A DNA stretch of 64,000 bases from an uncultured Eubacteriales bacterium (GTDB taxonomy: Bacteria; Bacillota; Clostridia; Oscillospirales; CAG-272): NCBI GenBank assembly GCA_934467415.1, contig CAKSLQ010000001.1, positions 186,001-250,000 on the forward strand, written 5' to 3'. Under the pieces are notes generated by a model. The model was given only the letters and a program-made list of their open reading frames with translations, was not told where the DNA came from and did not search any database. Shown here piece after piece: positions 49,623 through 59,199 of the stretch. A program made the position numbers and the translations under genes. Numbering within the stretch: position 1 is the first letter of the stretch; each line of letters begins with the position of its first letter.

Positions 49623-50947
49623 GAATTCAGCTTTCCGACCACTTCACCTATAAAAAACTGCTGCGCTTTGTCCTGCCGTCCATCATCATGATGGTTTTCA
49701 CCTCAATTTACGGCGTGGTGGACGGTCTCTGCGTCTCCAACTTCGTCGGCAAAACGCCTTTTGCCGCCATCAACCTCATCATGCCGTTCGTCATGATCTT
49801 TGGCGGCATCGGCTTCATGTTCGGCACGGGCGGAAGCGCGCTGGTCGCCAAGACGCTCGGTGAAAAGCAGCCGGAAAAAGCGAACCGTTATTTCACGATG
49901 ATGGTCTGGATCACGCTGCTTGTCGGCGTCATCATCTCGATCATCGGCATTGTTTTCATGCGGCCGATCTCGATTCTGCTCGGCGCGGACGATACGCTGC
50001 TTGCGGACTGCGTGATCTACGGCCGCATCGTTATCGGCTTCAATACGGCCTTCATGCTGCAAAACCTGTTTCAGAGCTTTCTCATCGCCGCCGAAAAGCC
50101 GCGCCTCGGCCTTATCGCAACGCTGGCGGCAGGCTTCACCAACATGATTCTCGATGTGCTGTTCGTCGGCGCATTCAAGTGGGGCGTTGCCGGCGCGGCG
50201 ATCGCCACAGGCATCAGTCAGTGTGTGGGCGGCATCATCCCGTTTGTCTACTTTATGCGCCCGAACGACAGCCTGCTGCACCTGACATGGACCCGTCTCG
50301 AATGGCGTCCGATTCTCGCCGCGTCGGCGAACGGCTCCTCCGAGCTGGTCTCCAACATCACGGCGTCTGTTGTCGGCATGCTCTACAATTTTCAGCTGCT
50401 GAAATATGCCGGGCAGGACGGCGTTGCCGCCTACGGCGTTATGATGTACGTTGAGTTTATCTTTGTAGCGGTCTTCGTCGGCTACTCGATCGGCTCCGCA
50501 CCGATCATCAGCTATCACTACGGCGCGGAAAACCATGCGGAGCTGAAAAACATGCTGCACAAGAGTCTTCTGCTGATGCTCGGCGGCGGCATACTGATGC
50601 TGGTCGCCGCGCAGGCGCTGGCAGGGCCGCTTGCGCATCTGTTCGTCGGTTATGACAAGGTGCTGTTCGACATGACGGTACACGGCTTCCGCATTTTCTC
50701 GGTCTTTGTGCTGTTCGTCGGCTTCAACATCTTTGCCTCCTCCTTCTTCACCGCGCTGAACAACGGCGGCGTTTCCGCGGCGATCTCGTTTTTGCGCACC
50801 TTCGTCTTCAAGTTTTCCGCCGTGCTGCTCATGCCCATGCTGTTCGATCTGGACGGCATCTGGTGGGCAACGGTAGTCGCCGAGGTGCTGGCGTTTATCA
50901 TTTCCGCCGTCTTTATCCTCTGCAAGCGCAAAAAGTATCAATACTGA
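49619..50947 (+). CDS. MATE-family multidrug/cation exporter
   Basis: A 442-residue membrane protein with twelve helices in two halves. MATE hallmarks are LRFVLPSIIMMVFTSIYGVVDGLCVSNFVG at the start, GTGGSALVAKTLGEKQPEKANR, and in the second half SNITASVVGMLYNFQLLKYAGQDGVAAYGV with SIGSAPIISYHYGAENHAELKN. MATE proteins exchange Na+ or H+ for cationic drugs or metabolites. It is translationally coupled to the kinase-like gene upstream and followed by a second MATE 39 bases later. Confidence 0.93.
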   Translation: MRIQLSDHFTYKKLLRFVLPSIIMMVFTSIYGVVDGLCVSNFVGKTPFAAINLIMPFVMIFGGIGFMFGTGGSALVAKTLGEKQPEKANRYFTMMVWITLLVGVIISIIGIVFMRPISILLGADDTLLADCVIYGRIVIGFNTAFMLQNLFQSFLIAAEKPRLGLIATLAAGFTNMILDVLFVGAFKWGVAGAAIATGISQCVGGIIPFVYFMRPNDSLLHLTWTRLEWRPILAASANGSSELVSNITASVVGMLYNFQLLKYAGQDGVAAYGVMMYVEFIFVAVFVGYSIGSAPIISYHYGAENHAELKNMLHKSLLLMLGGGILMLVAAQALAGPLAHLFVGYDKVLFDMTVHGFRIFSVFVLFVGFNIFASSFFTALNNGGVSAAISFLRTFVFKFSAVLLMPMLFDLDGIWWATVVAEVLAFIISAVFILCKRKKYQY

Positions 50948-50986
50948 TTTTCAACAAGTGGCACAAGGACGTGCCGAGGTTCAACT

Positions 50987-52345
50987 ATGAAAGATTCCAG
51001 CACGGTCAGAATGACCGACGGTTCCCTTTGGCGGAACATATTCATTTTCAGCATTCCGCTCATGTGCTCCAACCTTTTGCAGGTGCTGTTCAACATGTCG
51101 GATATTGCCGTGGTCGGCCAGTTTGCGGGCAAGGAAGCGCTCGGCGCCGTCGGCTCCTGCGCAACGGCGGTCTCTCTTTTTACGGGGCTGCTGATCGGCA
51201 TGGGCGGCGGCATCAACGCGATCGCCGCCCGCTATGAGGGCGCGGGAGACCGCCTGCGCATCGGAAAGACCGTGCATTCTTCCCTCCTGATCTCCCTGAT
51301 TTTCGGCTTTTCGATTATGGCGCTCGGGCTGCTGCTCATCGACAAGCTGTTGATCATGCTGAACACCAAGGACGAGCTGCTGGCAGACGCCATTCTCTAC
51401 ATGCGCGTCTATCTGCTCGGCACACCGGCGCTTGCCGTCTACAATTTCGGGAGCGGCATTCTCAGCGCCGCCGGGGACTCGAAACGTCCGCTTTATTATC
51501 TGTTTGCGGCGGGCATTGTCAATATCGTACTGAATCTGTTTTTCGTCATTGTCTGCAACCTCAGCGTCCTGGGCGTGGCGCTGGCCAGCGCGATCTCGCA
51601 ATACCTCTCCGCATTACTGATCCTGCGCCGCCTGTTCACCTGCGGCACGGAATATGCGCTCTCCCTGCGCGAGATGCGGATTGACGGCGTGATCACCAAG
51701 ACCGTGCTGATGCTCGGTCTGCCGACCGCGCTGCAAAATGCAATCTTCGCCGTGGCCAACCTCTTCATTCAGGCAGCGGTCAACTCCTTTGACACGCTGA
51801 TGGTGGAGGGCAACTCCGCCGCAGCCAATGCGGACGCGCTGATCTATGATATGATGGCAGCGTTCTATGTCGCCTGCACCACCTTCATGGGGCAGAACCT
51901 CGGCGCAGGCAAAAAGGACCGCGTGATGAAAAGCTATAAAATCAGCGTTGTCTATTCGTTTCTGATCGCCTTTGTCAGCGGCGTTTTGCTGTTCTTCTGC
52001 GGCCGTCCGTTCCTTATGCTGTTCTCTCGCGACGCCGATGTCATCGACGCGGGTATGAAACGTCTGACCATCATGGCATTCTCCTACTGCATCTCCGCTT
52101 TCATGGACTGCACCATCGCCGCCTCCCGCGGCCTCGGCAAAACCGTTGTCCCCACGATCATCGTGGTCTCCGGCTCCTGCATTTTCCGCATCGTGTGGGT
52201 GTACACCATCTTTGCGTATTTCCACACGATTCCCTCGCTGTATCTGCTCTATGTCTGTTCCTGGACGCTGACGGCAATCTTTGAGGTCCTGTATTTCCGT
52301 CACGCCTTCAAAAAGCAGTTCGCAAGCGTCCCGAGACCCGCCTGA
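50987..52345 (+). CDS. Second MATE-family exporter
   Basis: A 452-residue MATE transporter of a different subgroup from its neighbour: SLWRNIFIFSIPLMCSNLLQVLFNMSDIAVVGQFAGKEALGAVGSCATAVSLFTGLLIGMGGGINAIAARYEGAGD is the N-terminal half, and NADALIYDMMAAFYVACTTFMGQNLGAGKKDRVMK the start of the second. This resembles the DinF/NorM-like clostridial group. With the upstream MATE it could form two separate export systems. Substrate is unknown. A strong terminator follows at 52353. Confidence 0.93.
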   Translation: MKDSSTVRMTDGSLWRNIFIFSIPLMCSNLLQVLFNMSDIAVVGQFAGKEALGAVGSCATAVSLFTGLLIGMGGGINAIAARYEGAGDRLRIGKTVHSSLLISLIFGFSIMALGLLLIDKLLIMLNTKDELLADAILYMRVYLLGTPALAVYNFGSGILSAAGDSKRPLYYLFAAGIVNIVLNLFFVIVCNLSVLGVALASAISQYLSALLILRRLFTCGTEYALSLREMRIDGVITKTVLMLGLPTALQNAIFAVANLFIQAAVNSFDTLMVEGNSAAANADALIYDMMAAFYVACTTFMGQNLGAGKKDRVMKSYKISVVYSFLIAFVSGVLLFFCGRPFLMLFSRDADVIDAGMKRLTIMAFSYCISAFMDCTIAASRGLGKTVVPTIIVVSGSCIFRIVWVYTIFAYFHTIPSLYLLYVCSWTLTAIFEVLYFRHAFKKQFASVPRPA

Positions 52346-52352
52346 CACACAA

Positions 52353-52383
52353 AGAAAAGCCCGTGCGCTGCACGGGCTTTTCT
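52353..52383. terminator. Bidirectional intrinsic terminator
   Basis: AGAAAAGCCCGTGC and its complement make a 14-bp stem between the convergent MATE and ABC exporter genes. Confidence 0.92.
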
Positions 52384-52386
52384 GCT

Positions 52387-54273
52387 TTATGCTTTCAGCA
52401 TCTGTTCTTTTGTAAATTGCAGCGTATACAGCCGGTGATACTGTCCGTGCAGGGCGAGCAGCTCCTGGTGCGTCCCCGCCTCAAGAATCTCACCGTGCGA
52501 CAGCAGAATGATCTTATCGGCATTCCGGATCGTGGACAGCCGGTGCGCCACGATCAGCACCGTGCCGATGTTCATCATCTTTTCGAGTGAATCCTGGATC
52601 AGGATCTCGGTTTCGGTGTCGATATTGGCCGTCGCCTCGTCGAGGATCATCACATCCGGCTTGTGCACAACCGTGCGGGCAAAGGAAAGCAGCTGCCGCT
52701 GCCCTGCGGAAAAGTTGTTGCCGCGCTCCCGCACGACCTCATCAAGCCCACGCTCCAGCCGTGAGATAAAGGAATCCGCGTTGACATAGCGGCAGGCCGC
52801 CATCACGGCCTCGTCGCCGATGGACTCGTCGCCGAGCGTGATATTGCTGCGGATCGTACCCGAGAACAGGAAGACGTCCTGCAGCATCTGCCCGAAATGA
52901 CGGCGGAGCGACGCGATGGTAATCTTGCGAATGTCGATGCCGTCGATCAGGATCTGTCCTTTCTGAATATCGTAGTTGCGGCAGATCAGGGACAGGATCG
53001 TAGACTTGCCGGAACCGGTTGCACCGACAAACGCCACGGTCTCCCGCGGCAAAATATGAAATGAGACGCCGCGCAGCACCCATTCGCCGGGGTTGTAGGC
53101 AAACCACACGTCACGGAACTCGATCTCGCCGCGGATGGTATCGAGCGGCTCTGCGTCCGGCGCGTCCACCACGTCCGGCTCGATGTCGAAAACGGTGAAA
53201 ATCTTTTCCGCCGAGGCAAAGGCCGCCTGCAAGCGGTTAAACTGCTCGGCAAGATTCTGGATCGGCGTGAAGAACTTCGACAGATACATATAAAAGGTAA
53301 CGATCGTTCCCGCGCCGAGCGCCTGCCCGAGGAAGGCGGCGCCGTCGAGATAGCCCTTGCCGCCGAGGTAGAACAGGCAGAGCACCGATGAGATGTACAG
53401 CATATAGACCACCGGGCGGAACACGCTGAACACGAAAATCTGTTCGTGTTTGGCGCGGCCGAGCTGCTTGTTCTTCTCTGCAAATTCGCGCATTTTGCGG
53501 TCCTCGCAGCAGAAGATCTGCGTGATCTTCATGCCGGACAGGTTCTCGGAGAGATAGGTGTTGATGTCGGTCGTGCCGTCCTTGACCTTGCGGTGCGCGC
53601 GGCGCGAGAACTTGCGGAAGATCACGGTGAACAGCACGACAAACGGCACAAAACAGAGCACCATCAACGTCAGTTCAAGGTTCAGGCAGAGCATGGCGCA
53701 GAGCACGCCGATGACCACGAAAGCATTCTTCGCGAGGCCGGGCAGCAGATTGATGAACAGCACGGACACAGCGTTGGTATCATTCACCTCGCGCGTGACC
53801 AGCTTGCCAACCGGCATATTGTTCAGCTGCTCGTGCGACAGGCTCTCGATGTGATGAAACAGATCCTCACGGATCGAGGTCAGGATCTTCTGTCCCGTCT
53901 TTTGCAGCAGGATCGACTGGATATAGGTGCAGACCAGCGAGACCACCAGGATCGAGGCATACACAGCCACCATGGCAAACAGGCGATTCAGCGCAAAATC
54001 CGCCTTGACCAGCTCCTCGATCCTGCCGACCAGCACGGGCGCAAACACGTCGTAGCCGATGGAAACGAGCAGAAGAAAGCCGATCAGAATGAAGCTCTTC
54101 CGATAAGGACGCGCATAGACCAGCAGTCTGCGGATCAGCTCTCCGTCCTTCATATGGCGGTCGAAGCCGATCGCCTCTTTTTTATTTTTCATCAGCGCGA
54201 ACGCCGTGACAAAGCAGGCCGTAAACGCGCCGATGATTGCGCCGACGACGAGCAGCGGATAATAGTCATGCAT
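52387..54273 (-). CDS. ABC exporter half-transporter, catalytically complete subunit
   Basis: A 628-residue type IV ABC exporter half: an extra N-terminal helix (YYPLLVVGAIIGAFTACFVTAFAL), six transmembrane helices to about residue 340, and a C-terminal ATPase. Walker A is GATGSGKST, the signature FSAGQRQLLSF, Walker B VMILDEATANID with catalytic Glu, and the switch His is in VAHRLST. The ATG at 54273 overlaps the upstream subunit stop by eight bases. With the degenerate partner encoded at 54266-56050 it forms a heterodimeric exporter of the BmrCD/TM287-288 type. Substrate is unknown. Confidence 0.94.
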   Translation of the reverse strand: MHDYYPLLVVGAIIGAFTACFVTAFALMKNKKEAIGFDRHMKDGELIRRLLVYARPYRKSFILIGFLLLVSIGYDVFAPVLVGRIEELVKADFALNRLFAMVAVYASILVVSLVCTYIQSILLQKTGQKILTSIREDLFHHIESLSHEQLNNMPVGKLVTREVNDTNAVSVLFINLLPGLAKNAFVVIGVLCAMLCLNLELTLMVLCFVPFVVLFTVIFRKFSRRAHRKVKDGTTDINTYLSENLSGMKITQIFCCEDRKMREFAEKNKQLGRAKHEQIFVFSVFRPVVYMLYISSVLCLFYLGGKGYLDGAAFLGQALGAGTIVTFYMYLSKFFTPIQNLAEQFNRLQAAFASAEKIFTVFDIEPDVVDAPDAEPLDTIRGEIEFRDVWFAYNPGEWVLRGVSFHILPRETVAFVGATGSGKSTILSLICRNYDIQKGQILIDGIDIRKITIASLRRHFGQMLQDVFLFSGTIRSNITLGDESIGDEAVMAACRYVNADSFISRLERGLDEVVRERGNNFSAGQRQLLSFARTVVHKPDVMILDEATANIDTETEILIQDSLEKMMNIGTVLIVAHRLSTIRNADKIILLSHGEILEAGTHQELLALHGQYHRLYTLQFTKEQMLKA

Positions 54274-56050
54274 GTGCGTTTTCCTCCCCCTCGTCCTCAA
54301 GCTTTTGCAGATCGACGTTCCGACGGTAGCCGGTCGAAGACGCATACAGCTCGGTATGCGTACCGACGGCGGCAACCGCCCCGTCCTCCATATAGATGAT
54401 CCTGTCCGCGTCCGCCACGGTGGAGATGCGATGTGCAATCATCAGCGTCGTGCGCCCTGCGCGACGCGCGGCAAGGTTTGCGAGAATCGTTTTTTCGGTC
54501 CCGGTATCCACCGCCGAGACCGCATCGTCCAGAATCAGGATCGGCGCGTCCTTCATGAGTGCGCGGGCAATGGAGATGCGCTGCTTCTGCCCGCCGGATA
54601 CCGTCACGCCGCGCTCGCCGAGCACCGTTGCATAACCGTTCGGAAAGTCGCGGATATTGCCGTCCACATCTGCCATCACGGCCGCATCGGCAACCGCCTC
54701 ATCGCCCGGCGTATCGCTGGAAAAGCCGATGTTGCTTGCAATGGTATCGCTGAACAGAAAGTTGTCCTGCGGTACATAGCCTATTGCGTTGCGCACGGCG
54801 TGCAGCGTCAGGCTGTTGATGTCGTGCCCGTCCAAAAACAGTGTGCCGTCCGGCACATTGTAGGTGCGGAGTAAAAGATCCACCAGCGTCGTTTTGCCGC
54901 AGCCGGTGTCGCCAACGATGCCGACGCACTCTCCGGCGCCGATGCTGAACGAAACGTCGTGCAGCACGTCAAATTCGCCGTCCGGGTAGCGGAAGGTCAG
55001 ATGCCGGAACTCGATCTCGCCGCGCGTGATCGGGATTTCGGCAGCATCCGGGCGATCGGCAACCTGCGGTTCGGCGTCCAGCAGCTCGCCGATGCGTTCA
55101 AGCGACGCCTTGCCGCGTGAAACCATCTCGATCATCTGCGAGATCGCCATGATCGGCCAGACCGTCGCCGTGAAATAGCCGATAAATTCCACCAGCTGTC
55201 CCGCGTCAAACGTGCCCTTGTAGACGAGATACCCGCCGTAGCCGAGGATGACGCAGACGACCGATTCAACCAGGAACGTGACCGTCACGTTCAGCGCCGT
55301 GGACAGCTTGGTGTATGCCACGTTCGCACGCTCACTCTCGCGGTTGATCCTACGGAATGCCAGCAGCTCGCGCGCCTCGTTGACAAACGCCTTGATGACG
55401 GCGATGCCGGAAAAGCTCTCCTGCGAGAAGTCGGAAAGCGCGGAAAAAGCCTCCTGCCGCGTCTCCCACTTTTTCATCATGTATTTTTCAAGAATCGCAC
55501 CGCTGACGAGCAAAAGCGACATCGGGATGAGCGCAAGCAGCGTCAAAAAGCCGTTCATGCGATACATTTTGAACAGCGCAAGCCCGCCGAGAAATGCGGC
55601 GTCAAACAGCATCAGAATGCCGTCGCCGAAGCAGTCCTGCACGGTTTCGAGGTCGTTTGTGAACAGCGACATCAACGTGCCGACCTTGTTCTCCTGATAG
55701 TACTCCTGCGACAGTCCGCGGCAGCGGTCAAACATGCGGTCGCGCAGATCGGTCTCCAGGCGGATGGCCGTGCCGAAAAAGCAGAAACGCCAGAGAAACC
55801 GCCCGAAAACCATGGTGCAGACGATCACAAGCGTCGGCAGGCAGATGTCATCCAGCAGAAAATCAAGATCAAAGGCCTGCGCGGCACCGTTCTTCACGAC
55901 AAGGCCCGTATTCATGCCGTTGATCAGCAGGCGATACAGCTCGGGTATCTTCAGCTGCACCACATCCACAAGAATCAGCGCGGCGATACCGAGCAGCAGG
56001 ATCGGCGCATAGCGGATATAATAACGATTGATATGTTTTCCGAACAGCAA
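54266..56050 (-). CDS. ABC exporter half-transporter, degenerate-site subunit
   Basis: A 594-residue ABC exporter half, with six TM helices and a C-terminal ATPase. Walker A is GDTGCGKTT, signature VSGGQKQRIS, Walker B ILILDDAVSAVD: the catalytic Glu is Asp, as in the inactive-site partner of heterodimeric exporters. The H-loop (IAHRIST) is intact. It is the upstream partner of the complete subunit at 52387-54273 and the stop overlaps that gene's start. RqcH is encoded 57 bases upstream on the same strand. Confidence 0.94.
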   Translation of the reverse strand: MLFGKHINRYYIRYAPILLLGIAALILVDVVQLKIPELYRLLINGMNTGLVVKNGAAQAFDLDFLLDDICLPTLVIVCTMVFGRFLWRFCFFGTAIRLETDLRDRMFDRCRGLSQEYYQENKVGTLMSLFTNDLETVQDCFGDGILMLFDAAFLGGLALFKMYRMNGFLTLLALIPMSLLLVSGAILEKYMMKKWETRQEAFSALSDFSQESFSGIAVIKAFVNEARELLAFRRINRESERANVAYTKLSTALNVTVTFLVESVVCVILGYGGYLVYKGTFDAGQLVEFIGYFTATVWPIMAISQMIEMVSRGKASLERIGELLDAEPQVADRPDAAEIPITRGEIEFRHLTFRYPDGEFDVLHDVSFSIGAGECVGIVGDTGCGKTTLVDLLLRTYNVPDGTLFLDGHDINSLTLHAVRNAIGYVPQDNFLFSDTIASNIGFSSDTPGDEAVADAAVMADVDGNIRDFPNGYATVLGERGVTVSGGQKQRISIARALMKDAPILILDDAVSAVDTGTEKTILANLAARRAGRTTLMIAHRISTVADADRIIYMEDGAVAAVGTHTELYASSTGYRRNVDLQKLEDEGEENAHA

Positions 56051-56107
56051 TTTGTCTTTCCCCCGTAGTCCGAAAATGCGAAGCCGCGTCCGCAGGCGCG
56101 GTTTTGC

Positions 56108-57868
56108 TTATTTCACGCGCAGGCGCTCACAGAGCTTTTCATCCCGCGCCACATAGGCCGTGTAGTTGGTCGAATAGGTGACATAGCCGGGCTTGGATGC
56201 CGGCGGCTTTTTGACGTTCTTCACCCGCGTGTAGTCCACCGGGACAAGCCCGCCGTCCGCCGCCTTGGAATAGGTCGCCGCAATCGTCGCCGCCTCGGTG
56301 TAGTCGCGCTCCGGCGGTTCTTCCCCGTCGCAGATCAGTACCACATGCGAGCCGGGGCAGCCCTTGACATGAAACCAGAGGTCGAGCTTTCCCGTCGCGC
56401 GGAAGGTCACAAATTCGTTCTGCATATTGTTTTTGCCGCACAGCACACGATAGCCGCCGCTCGTGCGGAATTCCATCGGTTTGACCGGCGCGGTCTTCCC
56501 CGGCTTGTAGCCGCGCATCCGTGCGCCGTAGCCGCTGACCGACAGCTCGTGCCGGATCTCGGCAAGGTCGCTTTCGGTCTCGGCGCGTTCCAGTGCGGCG
56601 GCGACCGTTGCAAGGTAACGCAGCTCCGCCTCGGAGAGCGCAATCTGCTCGGTCAGTACAATGCGCGCGTTTTTGCTCTTGTTGTACTTTTTATAGAAAC
56701 GCTGCGCATTCTGCGCCGGGGTCAGCCGCGTGTCGAGCGGTATAGTCACCGTCTCGCCGGTCTCGCTGTAGTAGTTCGGCAGCGTCACCGAAGCCGCGCC
56801 GCGCTTCAGCTGATAGAGGTTTGCCGTGATGAGGTCGCCGTACAGGCGGTAGGTCTCCCCCTCGTCGCAGGCGGCCAGCTCCTCGCGCTGCACGTCCAGC
56901 TTTCTCTCAAGGCGCGCATTGGCGTGTGACAGCAGATGAATGATGTCCTGCCCGCGCTGCTTGATCTTCTCGGCAAGGTCACGCTTGCCGAAGTAGGCGT
57001 CCAGCAGTGCGCCGAAGGTCGGAAACCGCTCGGTTTTCGCGCCCGTGCCGTACTGCCGCAGCTCGGTGAAGCAGAATTCCACCGGCGTGTCATCCTCACC
57101 GTAGACCAGCGTCGGCGCATAGTCGCTCTCCGCAAAGATGCGGATAAAGTCGGCGAAGACCGCAAAAAGAGCGTCGGTCTGTACCGCGCCGAGCGGCGTA
57201 TCGGTGCGCCCGGTGGCGCGGAAGGCCAGTTCCCGCGCGACCAGCGGCGAAATGCCGAGGAAGCGGCCGAGAATGAACTTGTGAAGCGGCATGGACGCAT
57301 CCGCCGCCGCAAGGTATGCGGCAAGCGCCGCGCGATCGGTCGCGAACAGATCGGCCTTATCCTGTGCCGGCGGCAGCTCGTAGGTCATGCCGGGCAGGAT
57401 CTGCCGCAGGCGGCTGGTGGAGAAATCGACAAGATGCAGCGCGGTGATGATTTTCTTGTTTTCGTCGGTCAGCAGCAGATTGCTGTACTTGCCCATGATC
57501 TCGACCATCAGATAGCGCGTGACGGCAAAGCCCATCTCGTCGCGGCCGGCAAACTCCAGCTCGCAGACGCGGTCAAAGCCGATCTGCCGCGCCTGCACCA
57601 GCTTGCCGCCGCCGAGCTGCTTGCGCAGCAGCATACACAGCATGGGCGCGGCGGCAGGATTCTCCTTGGCAACGGCGGTAAAACCGAGCTTCGGGTTATT
57701 CGCCCCCGCATTGATCGACAGGCGCAGGTCGCTGCGCTGTGCCGCCGAATGCAGCGTGATGACGATCTCATCCTTCTGCGGCTGCTGTATCTTTTCCACG
57801 CGCGCATCCTTCGCCATCCGGTTGATTTCCCAAATGACGGCGCGCATCATACCGGCGTCAAAAGCCAT
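56108..57868 (-). CDS. rqcH: Rqc2/NEMF homologue RqcH (NFACT family)
   Basis: RqcH binds obstructed 50S subunits carrying peptidyl-tRNA and recruits alanyl-tRNA to add poly-alanine tails for degradation in bacterial ribosome quality control. The 586-residue protein has the NFACT-N domain at the start (MAFDAGMMRAVIWEINRMAKDARVEKIQQPQKDEIVITLHS), a helical coiled coil (about residues 290-440, including QRFYKKYNKSKNARIVLTEQI), and NFACT-R (RTSGGYRVLCGKNNMQNEFVTFRATGKLDLWFHVKGCPGSHVVL) near residues 455-530. AAGGAA precedes the ATG. It was earlier annotated as fibronectin-binding protein in Firmicutes. Confidence 0.94.
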   Translation of the reverse strand: MAFDAGMMRAVIWEINRMAKDARVEKIQQPQKDEIVITLHSAAQRSDLRLSINAGANNPKLGFTAVAKENPAAAPMLCMLLRKQLGGGKLVQARQIGFDRVCELEFAGRDEMGFAVTRYLMVEIMGKYSNLLLTDENKKIITALHLVDFSTSRLRQILPGMTYELPPAQDKADLFATDRAALAAYLAAADASMPLHKFILGRFLGISPLVARELAFRATGRTDTPLGAVQTDALFAVFADFIRIFAESDYAPTLVYGEDDTPVEFCFTELRQYGTGAKTERFPTFGALLDAYFGKRDLAEKIKQRGQDIIHLLSHANARLERKLDVQREELAACDEGETYRLYGDLITANLYQLKRGAASVTLPNYYSETGETVTIPLDTRLTPAQNAQRFYKKYNKSKNARIVLTEQIALSEAELRYLATVAAALERAETESDLAEIRHELSVSGYGARMRGYKPGKTAPVKPMEFRTSGGYRVLCGKNNMQNEFVTFRATGKLDLWFHVKGCPGSHVVLICDGEEPPERDYTEAATIAATYSKAADGGLVPVDYTRVKNVKKPPASKPGYVTYSTNYTAYVARDEKLCERLRVK

Positions 57869-57871
57869 GAT

Positions 57872-58558
57872 TCACCTGTTCCTTCTGTAAACAAAATAGG
57901 CAAAATCGCCCGTCTTCTCAAATCCGGCGCCGCGCGCCGCGCGGGCGGAAGCCGTGTTTTCTCTTCTGCATTTATAGAGCGCGCGATACCCGCGCGACAA
58001 AAGATGCGCAGAGAGCGCGGCGACACAGGCCGTCGCATATCCCCTGCCGCGAAAGTCCGGCGCGGTCTCGGTGCTGATCTCGATGCTGCCGCCCGCATTC
58101 TCCGCCGTGAGCGTTTCGCAGGTGACGGCGGCCGACACGATTTTATCTTCCGCAACAACGGCAAAAATCACGCGTTCGGCCGCAAGGCAGGCGGAAAGGT
58201 CAAAGGTGGTCAGATTTTCATACTTGCCGTCACGGCGGATCCGCTTGCAAAATGCGTAGTCACAGGTCGGCTCGCCCTGCGGCAGAAAATTGTATCCGAC
58301 GACCGTCGAATGCCGATCTGCCGCATAGCCGAGCGGCGCACAAAACGCCGCACAGCCGTCTGCAAGGAAGGTCAGCGCGGCATCGCCGTAAAGATCGTCC
58401 GCAAAGCGCGCGGCGTAGGTCTCGCAGAGCGGCAGAACCGACGGATACGCAAAAATTTTCGTATCTCCTTCGAAGGTCTCGACATGCACCGGCACGGCGA
58501 TGTCAAAATGCGTCTCGCGAATGAGTTCTTCGCCGTCTCTGTCCGGGATGATCTGCAT
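57872..58558 (-). CDS. GNAT-family N-acetyltransferase
   Basis: A 228-residue protein. I place the start at 58558 (MQIIPDRDGEELIRETHF), overlapping the HAD stop by one base (TGATG); a longer upstream frame is antisense-like filler. The C-terminal half contains a GNAT core: IFAVVAEDKIVSAAV then GGSIEISTETAPDFRGRGYATACVAALSAHLLSRGY (acetyl-CoA loop R-G-R-G-Y-A, about residues 170-180) and ENTASARAARGAGFEKTG. The N-terminal 130 residues are less conserved and may be a second, degenerate GNAT-like region. Substrate unknown. Confidence 0.83.
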   Translation of the reverse strand: MQIIPDRDGEELIRETHFDIAVPVHVETFEGDTKIFAYPSVLPLCETYAARFADDLYGDAALTFLADGCAAFCAPLGYAADRHSTVVGYNFLPQGEPTCDYAFCKRIRRDGKYENLTTFDLSACLAAERVIFAVVAEDKIVSAAVTCETLTAENAGGSIEISTETAPDFRGRGYATACVAALSAHLLSRGYRALYKCRRENTASARAARGAGFEKTGDFAYFVYRRNR

Positions 58559-59199
58559 CACAGTTCCCCCTTTTCCGCGGCGCGCAGCAGATCGGCAACG
58601 GTGTCGAACACACGCCGCCCTGTTGCCTCCAGCCGTGCACGGCTCTGATGCCCGCAGGCAAGCAGCACGCAATCCGCGCCGATGGCCGCCGCGACCTCGG
58701 CGTCATGCAGAGAATCGCCGACCAAAAGCGCTGTATACAATTTGACTTTCTTTGACCATTTAACGGCGGCAGCGAGTTTGCCGTGCGCGCGCGTATCATC
58801 CTGCCCGACGATGTCGTCAAAATAGGATTTGATGTCGAGCGGCGCAAGCTGCCCGGCGAGCATTTCACGCTCGGTGGCGGACAGCAGGTATTGCCTGCAC
58901 CCGGCATCCCGAAAATAGGCCAGCGCCTCGCGGCAGCAGGGGTACAGCCCCGCCTGCGGGGCGCGGTGATTGTATTCCGCGACCCATTCGTCGGCATAAG
59001 CCTCAAAATGTGTACGTTCCAGCCCGATCTTCTCATAATAGTCGATGACCGGGAAGCCGAACACGCGCCGATACGCGTCTGCATCGGCCAGTAACGGCTT
59101 GCCGTGCCGGGCAAGCACCGCGTTGGTCGCGTCCAGCGTTTCGGCCACGTCGTCGAGCAGCGTGCCGTTGAAATCCCAGATGATCTGCTTATGCTTCAT
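58558..59199 (-). CDS. HAD-superfamily hydrolase-like protein with DxNGT motif
   Basis: A 213-residue HAD protein. The nucleophile motif is IIWDFNGTLLDDV (residues 7-19): the first Asp is kept, but the usual second Asp of DxDGT is Asn. Motif II follows cap residues (LLSATERE), and motif IV is LLVGDSLHDAEVAAAIGADC. The PGP-like fold is intact, so a phosphatase or phosphotransfer role with altered acid catalysis is possible. The ATG overlaps the stop of the membrane protein upstream (ATGA), and its own stop overlaps the GNAT start. Confidence 0.85.
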   Translation of the reverse strand: MKHKQIIWDFNGTLLDDVAETLDATNAVLARHGKPLLADADAYRRVFGFPVIDYYEKIGLERTHFEAYADEWVAEYNHRAPQAGLYPCCREALAYFRDAGCRQYLLSATEREMLAGQLAPLDIKSYFDDIVGQDDTRAHGKLAAAVKWSKKVKLYTALLVGDSLHDAEVAAAIGADCVLLACGHQSRARLEATGRRVFDTVADLLRAAEKGEL

